64,000 nucleotides of DNA from Brevibacillus gelatini (GCF_003710935.1 NZ_RHHS01000047.1:1-64000), one strand, 5' to 3'; shown: positions 17,480 through 27,087, counted from the stretch's first letter. A program made the numbers and translations. The notes: a model not told the origin generated them from the sequence alone.

Positions 17480-19891
17480 ATGCAGCAACAACACGAGCGA
17501 GATTTGCAGCCTGCAGGAGACGGCGCGCTGGTCGACCCCGCAAAAATTCAAGCATATACCGAGGCCGAATGTTTGGCCCTGTTGCAAAAAATAATAGAAG
17601 AGACACGTTCGGACAGTGCAAACGGGCAGCATGATCGTGCGGAAGCGGCTGTCCTGACTAGACTGTCTGTTTTGCGCATGGCGAAAAAAGGCGGCTTTGC
17701 GCTGGCGCAAGAGTGGCTGGAACGGGCATTGACGCTGCAGCCGGACGATCCCTATGCACTGGAGGTTCGGCTGCGGCTCGCTTTTTCCCAACTGCGCAGC
17801 CATGAGCTTGAAACGGCGTTTCCAACCGTGCGCGAGACGGATAATGTCGTCGCGAAAAGACGGGCCGTAGAGGTCGTGCAGGAAAAGGCAACACATGCGC
17901 AGGCGGAAATCGAACAGTGGCAGGCAATTGCCAAAGATGCGCTACAGACGGCAATAAAGCTGGGGGACGAACGGGCGCAGGCAACAGCGACAGGTCTGGT
18001 CGAGCTGTATGACAGGCGGCAAAAGCTGCTGTCCGAGCTGCTGGAGCGCGTCCAGGCGTACGGGGCATCGCTTTCTGGCGTCTTTTTCTCGGCAGAGCTG
18101 TTGACCCAGCTGCAAGAGACGATTCGCGCCCTGAACGGACAGGCACAGGAAAAAGAGCAGCTGTTGCCGGAGGAAGAAACGGATGTTGCCAGCCAAGCTC
18201 CCGAAGCAGAGCGTCACGGCGAACTGTCCGCGCTGGAGCAGTTGGAGAGCCTGATCGGGCTTCGCGACATCAAGCAGCGCGTGCGCCAGCTGGCCCAGTT
18301 TTTGCAATACCGCAAACTGCGCGAGGAAAAAGGCTGGCACATGCACGATCAACTGCCGCTTCACCTCGTGCTGATGGGCAATCCGGGCACGGGCAAGACG
18401 ACGCTGGCCCGTTTGATCGCTCGCCTGTACCACGAGCTGGGGTTGCTTGCCAACGGGCAGTTGGTGGAAGTGGACCGCTCCCATCTGGTGGGCGGTTACG
18501 TTGGACAGACAGAGCAGCGAGTCATGGAGGCGATCAAGCAGGCGGACGGCGGTGTGCTGTTCATTGACGAAGCGTACAGCTTGAAGCGGCCGGACAGTTC
18601 GGGCAGCGACTACGGCCAAAATGCGATTGACACGCTGGTGGCGGCGATGACGAGCGGAGAGTACGCCGGGCGGTTTGTGGTGATACTCGCAGGCTATCCG
18701 GAAGAAATGCGGCAGTTTTTGTACGCCAATCCGGGCTTGTACAGCCGCTTTCCACAGGCCGGGCACTTTGTATTGCCGGACTACGACGCGGACGAGCTGG
18801 TGCAGATTGCGGACGCGGTAGCAGCGCGAAACGACTTTACGCTGACAGAGGCGGCCAAGACGGCTTTGCGGGAGCGCATCGAAAAAGCGCAGGTGGACGA
18901 TACGTTCGGCAATGCCCGCACCGTCACCAATCTGGTGCTGGACGCGATTTTCGCCAAAGGGCGGGCGACCGCAGGCAAAGCGCTGCAATGGGACGACTTC
19001 ACCATTTTGCGGCCGGAGGATGTCAGCGAGGCACCGCAGCCGACTGCGGAATCGTCCGCCGAAGCGACGCTGCAATCGTTGATCGGGCTGGAAGCGGTGA
19101 AAGCCGAACTGAAAAAAATCGCCGCCTATGTCGCCGTGCAGCAGGAGCGGGCGGCAAGAGGCCTGCCCAGGAACGCGATTGAGCTGCATGCGGTATTTAC
19201 CGGCAATCCGGGTACGGGCAAAACGACGGTAGCAAAGCTCTATGCGCAGATGCTGCAGGAGGTCGGCTATTTGAAGCGCGGACACCTCGTCACGGCAAGC
19301 CGGGCGGATCTGGTCGCAGGTTTCGTCGGACAGACGGCGGCGCTCACTCGCAGGAAAGTGCGCGAGGCGTTGGGCGGTGTGCTGTTTATTGATGAAGCGT
19401 ACGCTCTGCTCGGACCAAGCCAGCAAGACTTCGGCCAGGAGGCGATCCACACGCTCGTCGAGGAAATGACGCGACACGCGGAAAACCTGGTCGTGGTGCT
19501 GGCAGGCTACCCTGGGGAAATGAACGGGCTGCTCCTGAGCAATCCGGGACTTTTGTCGCGATTTAAAAAGTACATCCACTTCCCCGACTACTCGGTGGCA
19601 GAGCTTGTGCAAATTTTGCAGCAGGCTGCCGACAAGGCGGGCTATGTGATCGAGGAAAGCGCCGTGGCGGCGATTGTGCAACGTTTGGAACAAGCCTCCA
19701 AGGAGCAGCGGCTGCATGGAAACGGGCGGTTCAGTCACAATCTTTTGCAGGAGGCGATCCAGAACCAGGCGATGCGCATCACGGGCGTTTCCCGCGAGAA
19801 CTGGGACGATGAACTGCTGACGACGCTTTTGTGGAGCGACTTTCAGCCTCTTTTCACATGGGAAGCCGAAGAAAACGGGACAAAAGTCTAG
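17480..19891 (+). CDS. Tandem AAA+ ATPase of the SpoVK / CbbX family
   Basis: 803 residues with three parts. The N-terminal 250 residues are helical and TPR-like (AQEWLERALTLQPDDPYALEV). AAA domain 1 has Walker A GNPGTGKTT (about residue 302) and Walker B GGVLFIDEAYSLKRP. AAA domain 2 has Walker A GNPGTGKTT (about 576) and Walker B GGVLFIDEAYALLGP. Both domains keep the pore/insert typical of CbbX/SpoVK proteins (HLVGGYVGQTE, DLVAGFVGQTA). B. subtilis SpoVK has one such domain (about 320 residues), so this is a duplicated form. It probably remodels a protein complex; a role in sporulation is possible but not shown. ATG 17480 is behind GGGAGGAG. Confidence 0.82.
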   Translation: MQQQHERDLQPAGDGALVDPAKIQAYTEAECLALLQKIIEETRSDSANGQHDRAEAAVLTRLSVLRMAKKGGFALAQEWLERALTLQPDDPYALEVRLRLAFSQLRSHELETAFPTVRETDNVVAKRRAVEVVQEKATHAQAEIEQWQAIAKDALQTAIKLGDERAQATATGLVELYDRRQKLLSELLERVQAYGASLSGVFFSAELLTQLQETIRALNGQAQEKEQLLPEEETDVASQAPEAERHGELSALEQLESLIGLRDIKQRVRQLAQFLQYRKLREEKGWHMHDQLPLHLVLMGNPGTGKTTLARLIARLYHELGLLANGQLVEVDRSHLVGGYVGQTEQRVMEAIKQADGGVLFIDEAYSLKRPDSSGSDYGQNAIDTLVAAMTSGEYAGRFVVILAGYPEEMRQFLYANPGLYSRFPQAGHFVLPDYDADELVQIADAVAARNDFTLTEAAKTALRERIEKAQVDDTFGNARTVTNLVLDAIFAKGRATAGKALQWDDFTILRPEDVSEAPQPTAESSAEATLQSLIGLEAVKAELKKIAAYVAVQQERAARGLPRNAIELHAVFTGNPGTGKTTVAKLYAQMLQEVGYLKRGHLVTASRADLVAGFVGQTAALTRRKVREALGGVLFIDEAYALLGPSQQDFGQEAIHTLVEEMTRHAENLVVVLAGYPGEMNGLLLSNPGLLSRFKKYIHFPDYSVAELVQILQQAADKAGYVIEESAVAAIVQRLEQASKEQRLHGNGRFSHNLLQEAIQNQAMRITGVSRENWDDELLTTLLWSDFQPLFTWEAEENGTKV

Positions 19892-19923
19892 TTTTTGTCC
19901 CGGACAACGGTCTTCCTACTCTT

Positions 19924-19950
19924 TTGACAATTCACCCTTTCCCGTATAAT
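19924..19950 (+). promoter_or_regulatory. Promoter for the secreted protease gene
   Basis: Perfect TTGACA (19924-19929) and TATAAT (19945-19950) but a spacer of only 15 bases, which would weaken basal transcription. A hairpin GGGACAAAA / TTTTTGTCCC covers the stop codon of the AAA gene just upstream, without a T tract. Confidence 0.5.
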
Positions 19951-19988
19951 GGAAGAACAAGGACATGAGGGGGAAGGGTGTTTTTTCT

Positions 19989-22301
19989 TTGCAAAAAAAA
20001 TGGCAAGCAACCTTAAGTACGACTATCGCTTTGGGCATGCTGTTGGCAAGCGTGCCGGCCGAGGCCAGTCAGCCGGGAGAGCGACGGGGAAATATCGAGA
20101 TCGAAGCGCAGGAAGAGCTGGCGCTTGAGAAAACATCGTCCAGACCAAGCGCCAGTGACCTCGTCGTCATTCAGTTGTCCGGTCCGGTGCGCGAGCAATG
20201 GAAGGACGAACTGGAAGACTTGGGGGTCAAGCTCGGCGATTACATACCGGATTACGCCTTTTTGGCCAAGCTGCCTTCCGCGGAAGAGCGAAAAGAAATC
20301 GAGCAGCTTTCTTTTGTGAAAAAAGTGATTCCGTATCATCCGCAGGCCAAACTGGCACCGCAGTTGCGTTCCACGCTGGGAAAAAACAAGCCGGTAGAAG
20401 TGGCGGTGATCGGCTTCGACCAAAAAGTGGACATGCTGCGAACCGTCAGCCGCCTGGCAGACGAGGCGAATATCAAGGAGATCGAGTCGCCGGAGATCGC
20501 TCCGCACATTTCGATTGTCACGATGGACGAAGAGGCGATTGGACAAGTCATCGAGTCGGAGGATGTCATCGCGATCATCCCTGTCCCGGAAAATCAGTTG
20601 CACAATGACATCGCGGCAACGATTGTTCACGCGGACGAGCTGGCATCTACAGGTTACACAGGCAAGGGACAGATCGTCGGCGTGGCTGATACGGGTCTGG
20701 ATACAGGCGATGTAAAGTCGATCCACCCGGATTTTCAAGGCCAGGTCAATAGCTTGTACGCCATGGGCAGACAAAACGATGCGAGCGACCGGCACGGGCA
20801 TGGCACGCATGTAGCGGGCGCGGTTCTTGGCACAGGCCAGGCATCGAATGGGCAGTACAAGGGAATGGCTCCAGATGCGAAGCTCGTCTTTCACTCGATT
20901 GAAGATCGCAGCGGCAAGCTGGTCACTGATGTCGAGACGATTTTGCAGGAAGCGTACGAGGACGGAGCCCGGATTCATTCCGATTCATGGGGAGCCGATG
21001 ACAACGGGGCCTACAGTTTAAGCTCGTTTCTTTTCGACCGCTTCCTGTGGGAGCATCCGGACATGACTGCGCTGGTCGCAGCCGGAAACGCTGGTTGGAC
21101 AGGCTATCAGAGCGTCGGGAGTCCGGCGACCGCCAAAAACGTGATCGCCGTTGGCGCAACGGAAAACGTCCGTCCGAACCTTGGCAGCCACTCCGACAAC
21201 AAAGACGAGGTGTGGACAGACAGCAGTCGCGGGCTGACGGAGGACGGACGCTTGAAGCCGGACATTGTTGCACCGGGAACGTCGATTTTGTCGACCCGCT
21301 CGTCGCTTGCTCCGAGCAAAAATTTTGACAAGCGCTTCAACGACTACTACGCCTATATGAGCGGTACGAGCCTCGCCACACCGATTCTTGCAGGCGGTGT
21401 CGCGCAAATCCGGCAGTTTTTGGACGAGCAGGGGGAGAAGGAGCCGAGCGGCGCGCTGCTCAAGGCGATACTTTTGACGAGTGCAGATGATCTGGGCGAA
21501 GACATGCGCAAGCAAGGCTTCGGACGGGCCAATCTGGCGCGGGCGATCCAGACGAGCTACAAGGACGTCAAGGACGGGCTGCGCACGCGGGAAAAGGCAG
21601 AGTACGCGGTAAAAGTGACAGACAGCTCGCAGCCGTTCGCGATCACGCTTGCCTGGACGGACTATCCCGCATCGTTTGCCGCCCGGCGCACGCTCGTCAA
21701 CGACCTGAATCTGAAGGTCACGACCCCGAGCGGCGAGCGTCTGAACGGAAACGACTTTTTCGAAGCGCCGTACGACGACCAGGTAGACAACCTGAACAAC
21801 GTCGAGCAGATTTGGATTGTGGAGCCGGAAAAAGGGACGTATACCGTTACAGTGGAAGGCTACAACATTCCAAAAGGGCCGCAGCCGTACGCCATCGCCA
21901 CGACAGGAACATGGGCGAAGGTCAAGGATGAAGAGGAGAAGGAGGACGGCAAGGACGACGATAACGGTCAGGAGGACAGCGAACCTTACGAGGTCAGAAA
22001 CGAACTGAAAAAAGGGACGCTGAACAAAAAGACTCCTTACAGGGAGTACGTCATCCGCACCTTTGTAGCGGGCGAGCTGAGCTTGTCGCTGGAGTGGGAT
22101 GAAGACGCCGACCTCCAGATGTACGTGTACGACAACAACGGGAAGGAGCTGGCTGCCGCGACGGGGACAGACAATCCCGAAACGTTGAAGATGAAGCTGC
22201 CAAAATCCGGTCTGTACAAGATACGGCTGGAGCTTGCGGACGGCAAGGAAGCGAAGTATCGTCTGGACCTCCGCTACCCAGGCAAAACGAAAAAGCGGTA
22301 G
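19989..22301 (+). CDS. Secreted S8 (subtilisin-like) serine protease with pre-peptidase C-terminal domain
   Basis: Extracellular protease of 770 residues. Signal peptide to about PAEA, then a pro-region of about 190 residues. Catalytic triad: Asp in GVADTGLDTGD (about D234), His in RHGHGTHVAGAVLG (about H271), Ser in MSGTSLATPILAGGV (about S461); the oxyanion Asn is in VAAGNAGWTG. A beta-sandwich follows (about 540-650), then an acidic linker rich in Glu/Asp and a C-terminal PPC domain (ADLQMYVYDNNGKELAA). TTG 19989 is chosen, with GGGGGAAGG 11 bases upstream; an ATG at 19965 would begin only about eight bases after the predicted transcript start. Monocistronic, with a strong terminator. Confidence 0.88.
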   Translation: MQKKWQATLSTTIALGMLLASVPAEASQPGERRGNIEIEAQEELALEKTSSRPSASDLVVIQLSGPVREQWKDELEDLGVKLGDYIPDYAFLAKLPSAEERKEIEQLSFVKKVIPYHPQAKLAPQLRSTLGKNKPVEVAVIGFDQKVDMLRTVSRLADEANIKEIESPEIAPHISIVTMDEEAIGQVIESEDVIAIIPVPENQLHNDIAATIVHADELASTGYTGKGQIVGVADTGLDTGDVKSIHPDFQGQVNSLYAMGRQNDASDRHGHGTHVAGAVLGTGQASNGQYKGMAPDAKLVFHSIEDRSGKLVTDVETILQEAYEDGARIHSDSWGADDNGAYSLSSFLFDRFLWEHPDMTALVAAGNAGWTGYQSVGSPATAKNVIAVGATENVRPNLGSHSDNKDEVWTDSSRGLTEDGRLKPDIVAPGTSILSTRSSLAPSKNFDKRFNDYYAYMSGTSLATPILAGGVAQIRQFLDEQGEKEPSGALLKAILLTSADDLGEDMRKQGFGRANLARAIQTSYKDVKDGLRTREKAEYAVKVTDSSQPFAITLAWTDYPASFAARRTLVNDLNLKVTTPSGERLNGNDFFEAPYDDQVDNLNNVEQIWIVEPEKGTYTVTVEGYNIPKGPQPYAIATTGTWAKVKDEEEKEDGKDDDNGQEDSEPYEVRNELKKGTLNKKTPYREYVIRTFVAGELSLSLEWDEDADLQMYVYDNNGKELAAATGTDNPETLKMKLPKSGLYKIRLELADGKEAKYRLDLRYPGKTKKR

Positions 22302-22311
22302 TCCGGCAATC

Positions 22312-22359
22312 AAAAGACACAGCCTTTGCTTTTGTGCGAGCGAAAGGCTGTGTCTTTTT
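22312..22359. terminator. Bidirectional terminator between protease and PucR genes
   Basis: AAAAGACACAGCCTTT pairs with AAAGGCTGTGTCTTTTT; serves the protease gene on + and the PucR gene on the complement. Confidence 0.85.
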
Positions 22360-22369
22360 GTGTCCGGTT

Positions 22370-24034
22370 TCAGTTGTGGGGCGGGCTTTCCAGCATCGTG
22401 GCGCCGTCCTCTTCTTTTTCCAGCCACTCCCGCGCACGCAGGGCAATCTCCAGGCAGATGCGACGCTCAGGGGAGGTATAGTCGTCGCCGATCAGTTCCG
22501 CGATTTTTTCCAGACGGTGATAGAGCGTCTGCCGATGGATGAACAGTCGCTCGGCAGCCTCCTGCTTGGACAGGTTGGCATCTAGGTAGACGCGCAGCGT
22601 GTGCACGAGGGCAGAACCATGCTTTTCGTCGTGGGCAAGCAGCGGGCCAAGGTAATCGGTAATAAAGCTCATCAGCACAGGCTCGGTCGGGATGTGAAAC
22701 AGCAGGCGAAACAGGCCAAGGTCCGCAAAAAACGGACTGGTGGCTTCGCGCTGGAAAGCGAGTGCCTGTTCGGCTTCCGCGAGATGTCTTCCGGCGTCAG
22801 ACAACCGTTTGCCCACACGTCCGATTCCGCACGAAATCCGGGCGTCTGCTCCGAGCATCTGTCCGGCAATCCGCTTCATCTCCGCCCACGCCTTTTCCAG
22901 TGCCCGCCGAGCGTTCGCTGTTGTCTTCCGGTCGATGAGCAAAATGTAAAAGCGATTGCCCGTGCAGCGGATGAACGGCCGAAATCCTTGCCGCGTCAGC
23001 AGCGAGCGGAAAATGGCCGTCAAATCGTGCGGCGGGAGAGCGTCATCTGACAGGGCGGTGCTTTTTTCACAGGAGATGATGAGCGTGTAGTAGGCAGGGG
23101 TCTTGCTGCTGCCGGACAGACCGAGTAGCGTACGCATATGCTCTTCCGGCATCGCGCGATTGGCGATAAGCTCGTCGAACAGGCGGTTTTCCATGGCGCG
23201 CGTCTGTTCCTCCGCAAACATTTTCCGCATGAAAAACTGGGCCATCGCCGAGACGGTATTGTCCAGGGTCAACAGCAAATAATCGTCCGCCTCCCGCTCG
23301 TACAAGATCAATCCGACGTAAGCGAGCAGATGGCCCATTGCCATGACAGGCTGATAGATCAACTGCTTCGTCGCAGAAAGCGGGTGAAAGCGGACGCTGG
23401 CATCGCTCGTGTCAGCCTGCGCAAAATGGGTGCGCAGCAGTTCGGTCAACTCCTGCTGGACCGCATGCGGCAGGGCCGGGACGTACTGGGCAGCGGCGTC
23501 TGGCGAGTAAAACAGCACCTGCGTCTTTACCGCTGACTGGAAATGCTGGAGCAGCTTGGGGATGCCCGCAGCCTGCAGACTGAGCTGCTGCAGGCCGCGA
23601 GAGTACATTTCGAGCGCTCGCAGTGCCTGCATTTGCCGATTGATGAGGTGCTCGTGCAAATCTTGCGTAATATCGACGAAGCGCACAGGCTGGTGAAACA
23701 CAATGAGCGGAAATTCGTGATGGTTGGCCATCTCCAGCATGTCTTGAGGGATCGACGGGATGTACGCGCCCAACTCCACGCACAGTCCCGACGCCTTGCG
23801 CCGGATCAGCTCGGCCAAATAGGCGAGCCGCTTTTCTTTTGCCTCCCCGAAGCCGAGTCCGGTAGAGAGAATCAGTTCGCCGCCATTCAAAAATCGTCCC
23901 GTATCGGCAGTCTCCAGGACGTGGACCCAGCGCACAGGCCGGGACAGACCACGCTGCCCTGCCACGATCTCGGCATGCTGAAACAAAGGGCGCTTGATCG
24001 CCTCGGCAACGGTCAGTCGCCAGTCATTGCTCAT
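22370..24034 (-). CDS. PucR-family transcriptional regulator
   Basis: Regulator of 554 residues. The N-terminal PucR domain is at about 10-125 (TVAEAIKRPLFQHAEIVAGQ, LETADTGRFLNGGELILSTG), a GGDEF-like middle domain at about 300-420, and a C-terminal PucR-type helix-turn-helix in LSKQEAAERLFIHRQTLYHR. B. subtilis PucR activates purine catabolism. Here the gene is divergent from malonate-semialdehyde dehydrogenase and its neighbours degrade pyrimidines, so it is more likely to sense a pyrimidine or beta-amino-acid metabolite (inference). ATG 24034 is behind GAGGAGAAG. Confidence 0.85.
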   Translation of the reverse strand: MSNDWRLTVAEAIKRPLFQHAEIVAGQRGLSRPVRWVHVLETADTGRFLNGGELILSTGLGFGEAKEKRLAYLAELIRRKASGLCVELGAYIPSIPQDMLEMANHHEFPLIVFHQPVRFVDITQDLHEHLINRQMQALRALEMYSRGLQQLSLQAAGIPKLLQHFQSAVKTQVLFYSPDAAAQYVPALPHAVQQELTELLRTHFAQADTSDASVRFHPLSATKQLIYQPVMAMGHLLAYVGLILYEREADDYLLLTLDNTVSAMAQFFMRKMFAEEQTRAMENRLFDELIANRAMPEEHMRTLLGLSGSSKTPAYYTLIISCEKSTALSDDALPPHDLTAIFRSLLTRQGFRPFIRCTGNRFYILLIDRKTTANARRALEKAWAEMKRIAGQMLGADARISCGIGRVGKRLSDAGRHLAEAEQALAFQREATSPFFADLGLFRLLFHIPTEPVLMSFITDYLGPLLAHDEKHGSALVHTLRVYLDANLSKQEAAERLFIHRQTLYHRLEKIAELIGDDYTSPERRICLEIALRAREWLEKEEDGATMLESPPHN

Positions 24035-24084
24035 AGGCTTCTCCTCTCTCTGCCCGTTTCCCTATGTGCTTTGCAGCCGGGCAA

Positions 24085-24113
24085 TTGACATCATGTATGA
24101 TGAATGCTATCGA
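24085..24113 (+). promoter_or_regulatory. Promoter with embedded palindrome upstream of the dehydrogenase gene
   Basis: TTGACA (24085-24090), 17-base spacer, TATCGA (24108-24113). A perfect inverted repeat CATCAT-GT-ATGATG (24089-24102) covers the -35 end and spacer, a good place for a regulator such as PucR. A second ATTGACAT copy lies at 24117-24124. Confidence 0.45.
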
Positions 24114-24199
24114 ATGATTGACATTTTGTCTAGTGATGGCGCGTTTTATTTTTGGATAAAATGGAATTGTCAAACAAAAGATGGCAAGGAGTTGAAAGG

Positions 24200-25708
24200 A
24201 TGAACACAGCCGCTGCTGGTACTCCATTGAAAAATTACATCGGGGGACAATGGGTGGAATCGCAGGCAGCCCGCTTTGAGGACGTGCCGAACCCGGCGAC
24301 AGGCGAACTGCTGTCCCGCGTGCCGCTGTCGACGAAAGAAGATGTGGACAAGGCCGTTGCTGCTGCCAAGGAAGCTTTTGCCGGATGGAGCGCAACTCCG
24401 GTCGTGGAGCGGGCTCGCATCATGTTTCGCTTTCACAGTCTATTGATGAAGCATGAGGACGAACTGGCCCGGATGATTACGCTGGAGAACGGGAAAAATC
24501 TCCCGGAAGCGCAGGCAGAGCTTTTGCGCGGGCTGGAAATGGTCGAATTTGCGTGCGGGATGCCGACGCTGTTAATGGGCGAAACGCTGCCAAATATCGC
24601 GGCCAATATCGACAGCCAGGTGATTCGCTTTCCGCTGGGCGTCGTGGCCGGGATTACTCCGTTCAATTTCCCTGTGATGGTTCCGATGTGGATGTATCCG
24701 ATCGCCATAACAGCGGGAAATACGTTCGTCCTCAAGCCTTCGGAACGCACGCCGCTGTCCTGCATTCGCATTGCGGAGCTGCTGAAGGAAGCGGGCTTGC
24801 CGGACGGAGTATTCAACGTCGTGCATGGCGCTCACGATGTCGTCAACGGGCTGTTGGAGCACCCGGATGTGAAGGCGATCTCCTTTGTCGGCTCGCAGCC
24901 AGTGGCCGAGTACGTGTACAAGACCGCCGCCGCTCACGGCAAACGGGTACAGGCGCTGGCTGGCGCGAAAAACCACCATCTGGTCATGCCCGACACCGAC
25001 CTCAAGCGAGCCGCCAAAACGATTGTCAGCTCCGCGTTCGGCTGTGCGGGCGAGCGCTGTATGGCAGCGAGCGCAGTCGTCGCTGTCGAGGAAATCGCTG
25101 ACGAACTGGTGGCGCACCTGATCGAAGAATCGAACGCGCTGACGATGGGCAACGGGCTTGAGGCTGGCGTCGATCTCGGTCCGGTGATCCGCGATTCGCA
25201 TTTGGCCAAGGTGCACGGCTACATTGAAAAAGGGCTCGCAACCGGTGCAACACTCGTACGCGACGGCCGGGAAGATGCGAAACAGCACGAAAAAGGCTAC
25301 TTCCTTGGCCCGACGATTTTTGACCAGGCCGATGCGGAAATGGTGATCGTGCGCGACGAAATTTTCGCTCCGGTACTCAGTGTCATGCGCGTGAAAAATT
25401 TTGAAGAAGGACTGGAAACGATTAGCCGCTCCCGCTTTGGCAACGGGGCGACGATTTATACCAACAACGGAAAATGGGGCAGGGAGTTCGTGCAGCGCGT
25501 CGAGGCCGGGATGGTCGGCGTCAACGTGGGCGTGCCTGCGCCAATGGGCTTTTTCGCCTTCTCGGGCTGGAAGGAATCGTTTTACGGCGACCTGCACGCC
25601 AACGGCAAGGATGGCGTCATGTTTTTCACGAAGAAAAAGACAGTTACCTCCAGATGGTTTGAAGATGGCGATACGAGCATCGGCTCGCAAAACGTGTTCG
25701 TGAAATAA
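24200..25708 (+). CDS. mmsA: CoA-acylating methylmalonate/malonate-semialdehyde dehydrogenase
   Basis: Aldehyde dehydrogenase of 502 residues that oxidises malonate semialdehyde or methylmalonate semialdehyde to acetyl-CoA or propionyl-CoA with NAD and CoA. Diagnostic features are the substrate pocket GITPFNFPVMVPMWMYPIAI, FVGSQPVAEYVYKTAA, and the catalytic Cys in FGCAGERCMAASAVV (about C287), where the family has RCMA instead of the usual GQxC of ordinary aldehyde dehydrogenases. The usual general-base Glu is absent, as in this subfamily. ATG 24200 is behind AAGGAG at eight bases. Operon with the aminotransferase 14 bases downstream; together they take beta-alanine to acetyl-CoA. Confidence 0.9.
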   Translation: MNTAAAGTPLKNYIGGQWVESQAARFEDVPNPATGELLSRVPLSTKEDVDKAVAAAKEAFAGWSATPVVERARIMFRFHSLLMKHEDELARMITLENGKNLPEAQAELLRGLEMVEFACGMPTLLMGETLPNIAANIDSQVIRFPLGVVAGITPFNFPVMVPMWMYPIAITAGNTFVLKPSERTPLSCIRIAELLKEAGLPDGVFNVVHGAHDVVNGLLEHPDVKAISFVGSQPVAEYVYKTAAAHGKRVQALAGAKNHHLVMPDTDLKRAAKTIVSSAFGCAGERCMAASAVVAVEEIADELVAHLIEESNALTMGNGLEAGVDLGPVIRDSHLAKVHGYIEKGLATGATLVRDGREDAKQHEKGYFLGPTIFDQADAEMVIVRDEIFAPVLSVMRVKNFEEGLETISRSRFGNGATIYTNNGKWGREFVQRVEAGMVGVNVGVPAPMGFFAFSGWKESFYGDLHANGKDGVMFFTKKKTVTSRWFEDGDTSIGSQNVFVK

Positions 25709-25722
25709 AGGAGGCGTAGGCG

Positions 25723-27087
25723 ATGGAGCAAGATCAACTGTTGCATGAGTACGACAAGGAAAGCTTGCTTGCGGCAGACCGCGAGCACATGTGGCACCAT
25801 ATGTCGCCCTATAATCCGAATCCGATGATTGTGACGGGTGCCCAGGGCTCCTGGGTCACGGATATTGACGGCAACCGCTACCTGGACGGCATGGCTGGCC
25901 TGTGGTGCGTCAACGTCGGGTACGGACGGCAGGAACTGGCAGATGCCGCCTACGAGCAGTTGAAGCAGCTCGCGTACTTTCCCCTGACGCAAAGTCACGT
26001 GCCGGCCATTCGCCTTGCGGAAAAAGTGAGCGAGTGGCTGGGCGAGGAGTATCGCGTCTTTTTCTCCAACAGCGGATCAGAGGCGAACGAGGTCGCGTTC
26101 AAGATCGCCCGCCAGTACCATCACCAAAACGGCGAGCCGGGCCGCTACAAATTCATCTCCCGGCACCGCGCCTACCACGGCAACACGATGGGAGCGCTCG
26201 CCGCGACGGGCCAGGCCGTGCGCAAGGAAAAGTACGAGCCGCTTGCGCCAGGGTTTTTGCATGTGCCGCCGCCGTACTGCTACCGCTGTCCGGCGGGGAA
26301 ATCGTACGGTAAATGCAACCTGGAATGCGCCGGGTACTTCGATCAGGTCATCAACTGGGAAGGCGAAAAAACGGTCGCTGCCGTCATCATGGAGCCGACC
26401 ATTACAGGCGGGGGAGTGATCGTGCCGTCGCCCGAGTACATGCCGAAGGTGCGGGAAATTTGCGACAAGTACGGCGTGCTGATGATCGTCGATGAGGTCA
26501 TCTGTGGCTTTGGCCGCTCCGGCAAAAAATTCGGGCATCAAAACTTCGGGGTCAAGCCGGACATCGTCACGATGGCAAAAGGAATTACGAGCGCCTACCT
26601 GCCGCTGTCGGCAACAGCTGTGCGCGCCGACATTGCCGACAAGTTCAACGAGCCGGGCAACAATCAGCACTTCCGCCACGTCAACACGTTTGGCGGAAAT
26701 CCGGCGGCCTGTGCGCTCGCTTTGAAAAACATTCAGATTATGGAAGAGGAACAACTGGTGGAACGCGCCGAGCAGCTCGGGGACGAATTGCGTGCCAAGC
26801 TCGCTTTCCTGGCCGATCACCCGAATGTAGGAGACATTCGCAGCTTCGGCTTTTTGATGGGCATCGAAATGGTCGAGGACCGCAAAACAAAAGAGCCCGC
26901 GGCCCCGGCGAAGCTTACGCAAGTGATCGCCGAGTGCAAAAAGCGCGGCCTCATCATCGGTCGCAACGGCGACACGATCCCCGGCTTCAACAACGTCCTG
27001 ACGCTGTCACCGCCCTTTTCGACCACGAGCGAGGACATCGACTTTATTGCCCGCGTTATGAAGGAAGCGTTCGACACATTGGGATAG
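25723..27087 (+). CDS. Class III omega-amino acid:pyruvate aminotransferase (beta-alanine type)
   Basis: PLP-dependent class III aminotransferase of 454 residues. Cofactor motifs: SNSGSEANEVAFKIARQYH, then HRAYHGNTMGALAATGQ, the Asp in LMIVDEVICGFGRSG, and the Schiff-base Lys in IVTMAKGITSAYLP (about K286). The segment YCYRCPAGKSYGKCNLECA is typical of the beta-alanine/taurine:pyruvate aminotransferase branch. In this setting it would convert beta-alanine from pyrimidine breakdown to malonate semialdehyde, the substrate of the preceding dehydrogenase (inference from context). Taurine or another omega-amino acid remains possible. Followed by a terminator. Confidence 0.83.
   Translation: MEQDQLLHEYDKESLLAADREHMWHHMSPYNPNPMIVTGAQGSWVTDIDGNRYLDGMAGLWCVNVGYGRQELADAAYEQLKQLAYFPLTQSHVPAIRLAEKVSEWLGEEYRVFFSNSGSEANEVAFKIARQYHHQNGEPGRYKFISRHRAYHGNTMGALAATGQAVRKEKYEPLAPGFLHVPPPYCYRCPAGKSYGKCNLECAGYFDQVINWEGEKTVAAVIMEPTITGGGVIVPSPEYMPKVREICDKYGVLMIVDEVICGFGRSGKKFGHQNFGVKPDIVTMAKGITSAYLPLSATAVRADIADKFNEPGNNQHFRHVNTFGGNPAACALALKNIQIMEEEQLVERAEQLGDELRAKLAFLADHPNVGDIRSFGFLMGIEMVEDRKTKEPAAPAKLTQVIAECKKRGLIIGRNGDTIPGFNNVLTLSPPFSTTSEDIDFIARVMKEAFDTLG

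Noticed and set aside
17942-19738. A 598-codon open frame on the complement inside the AAA gene
   Set aside because: Same reason: it runs antisense to two perfect AAA modules, with no ribosome binding site or recognisable motif.
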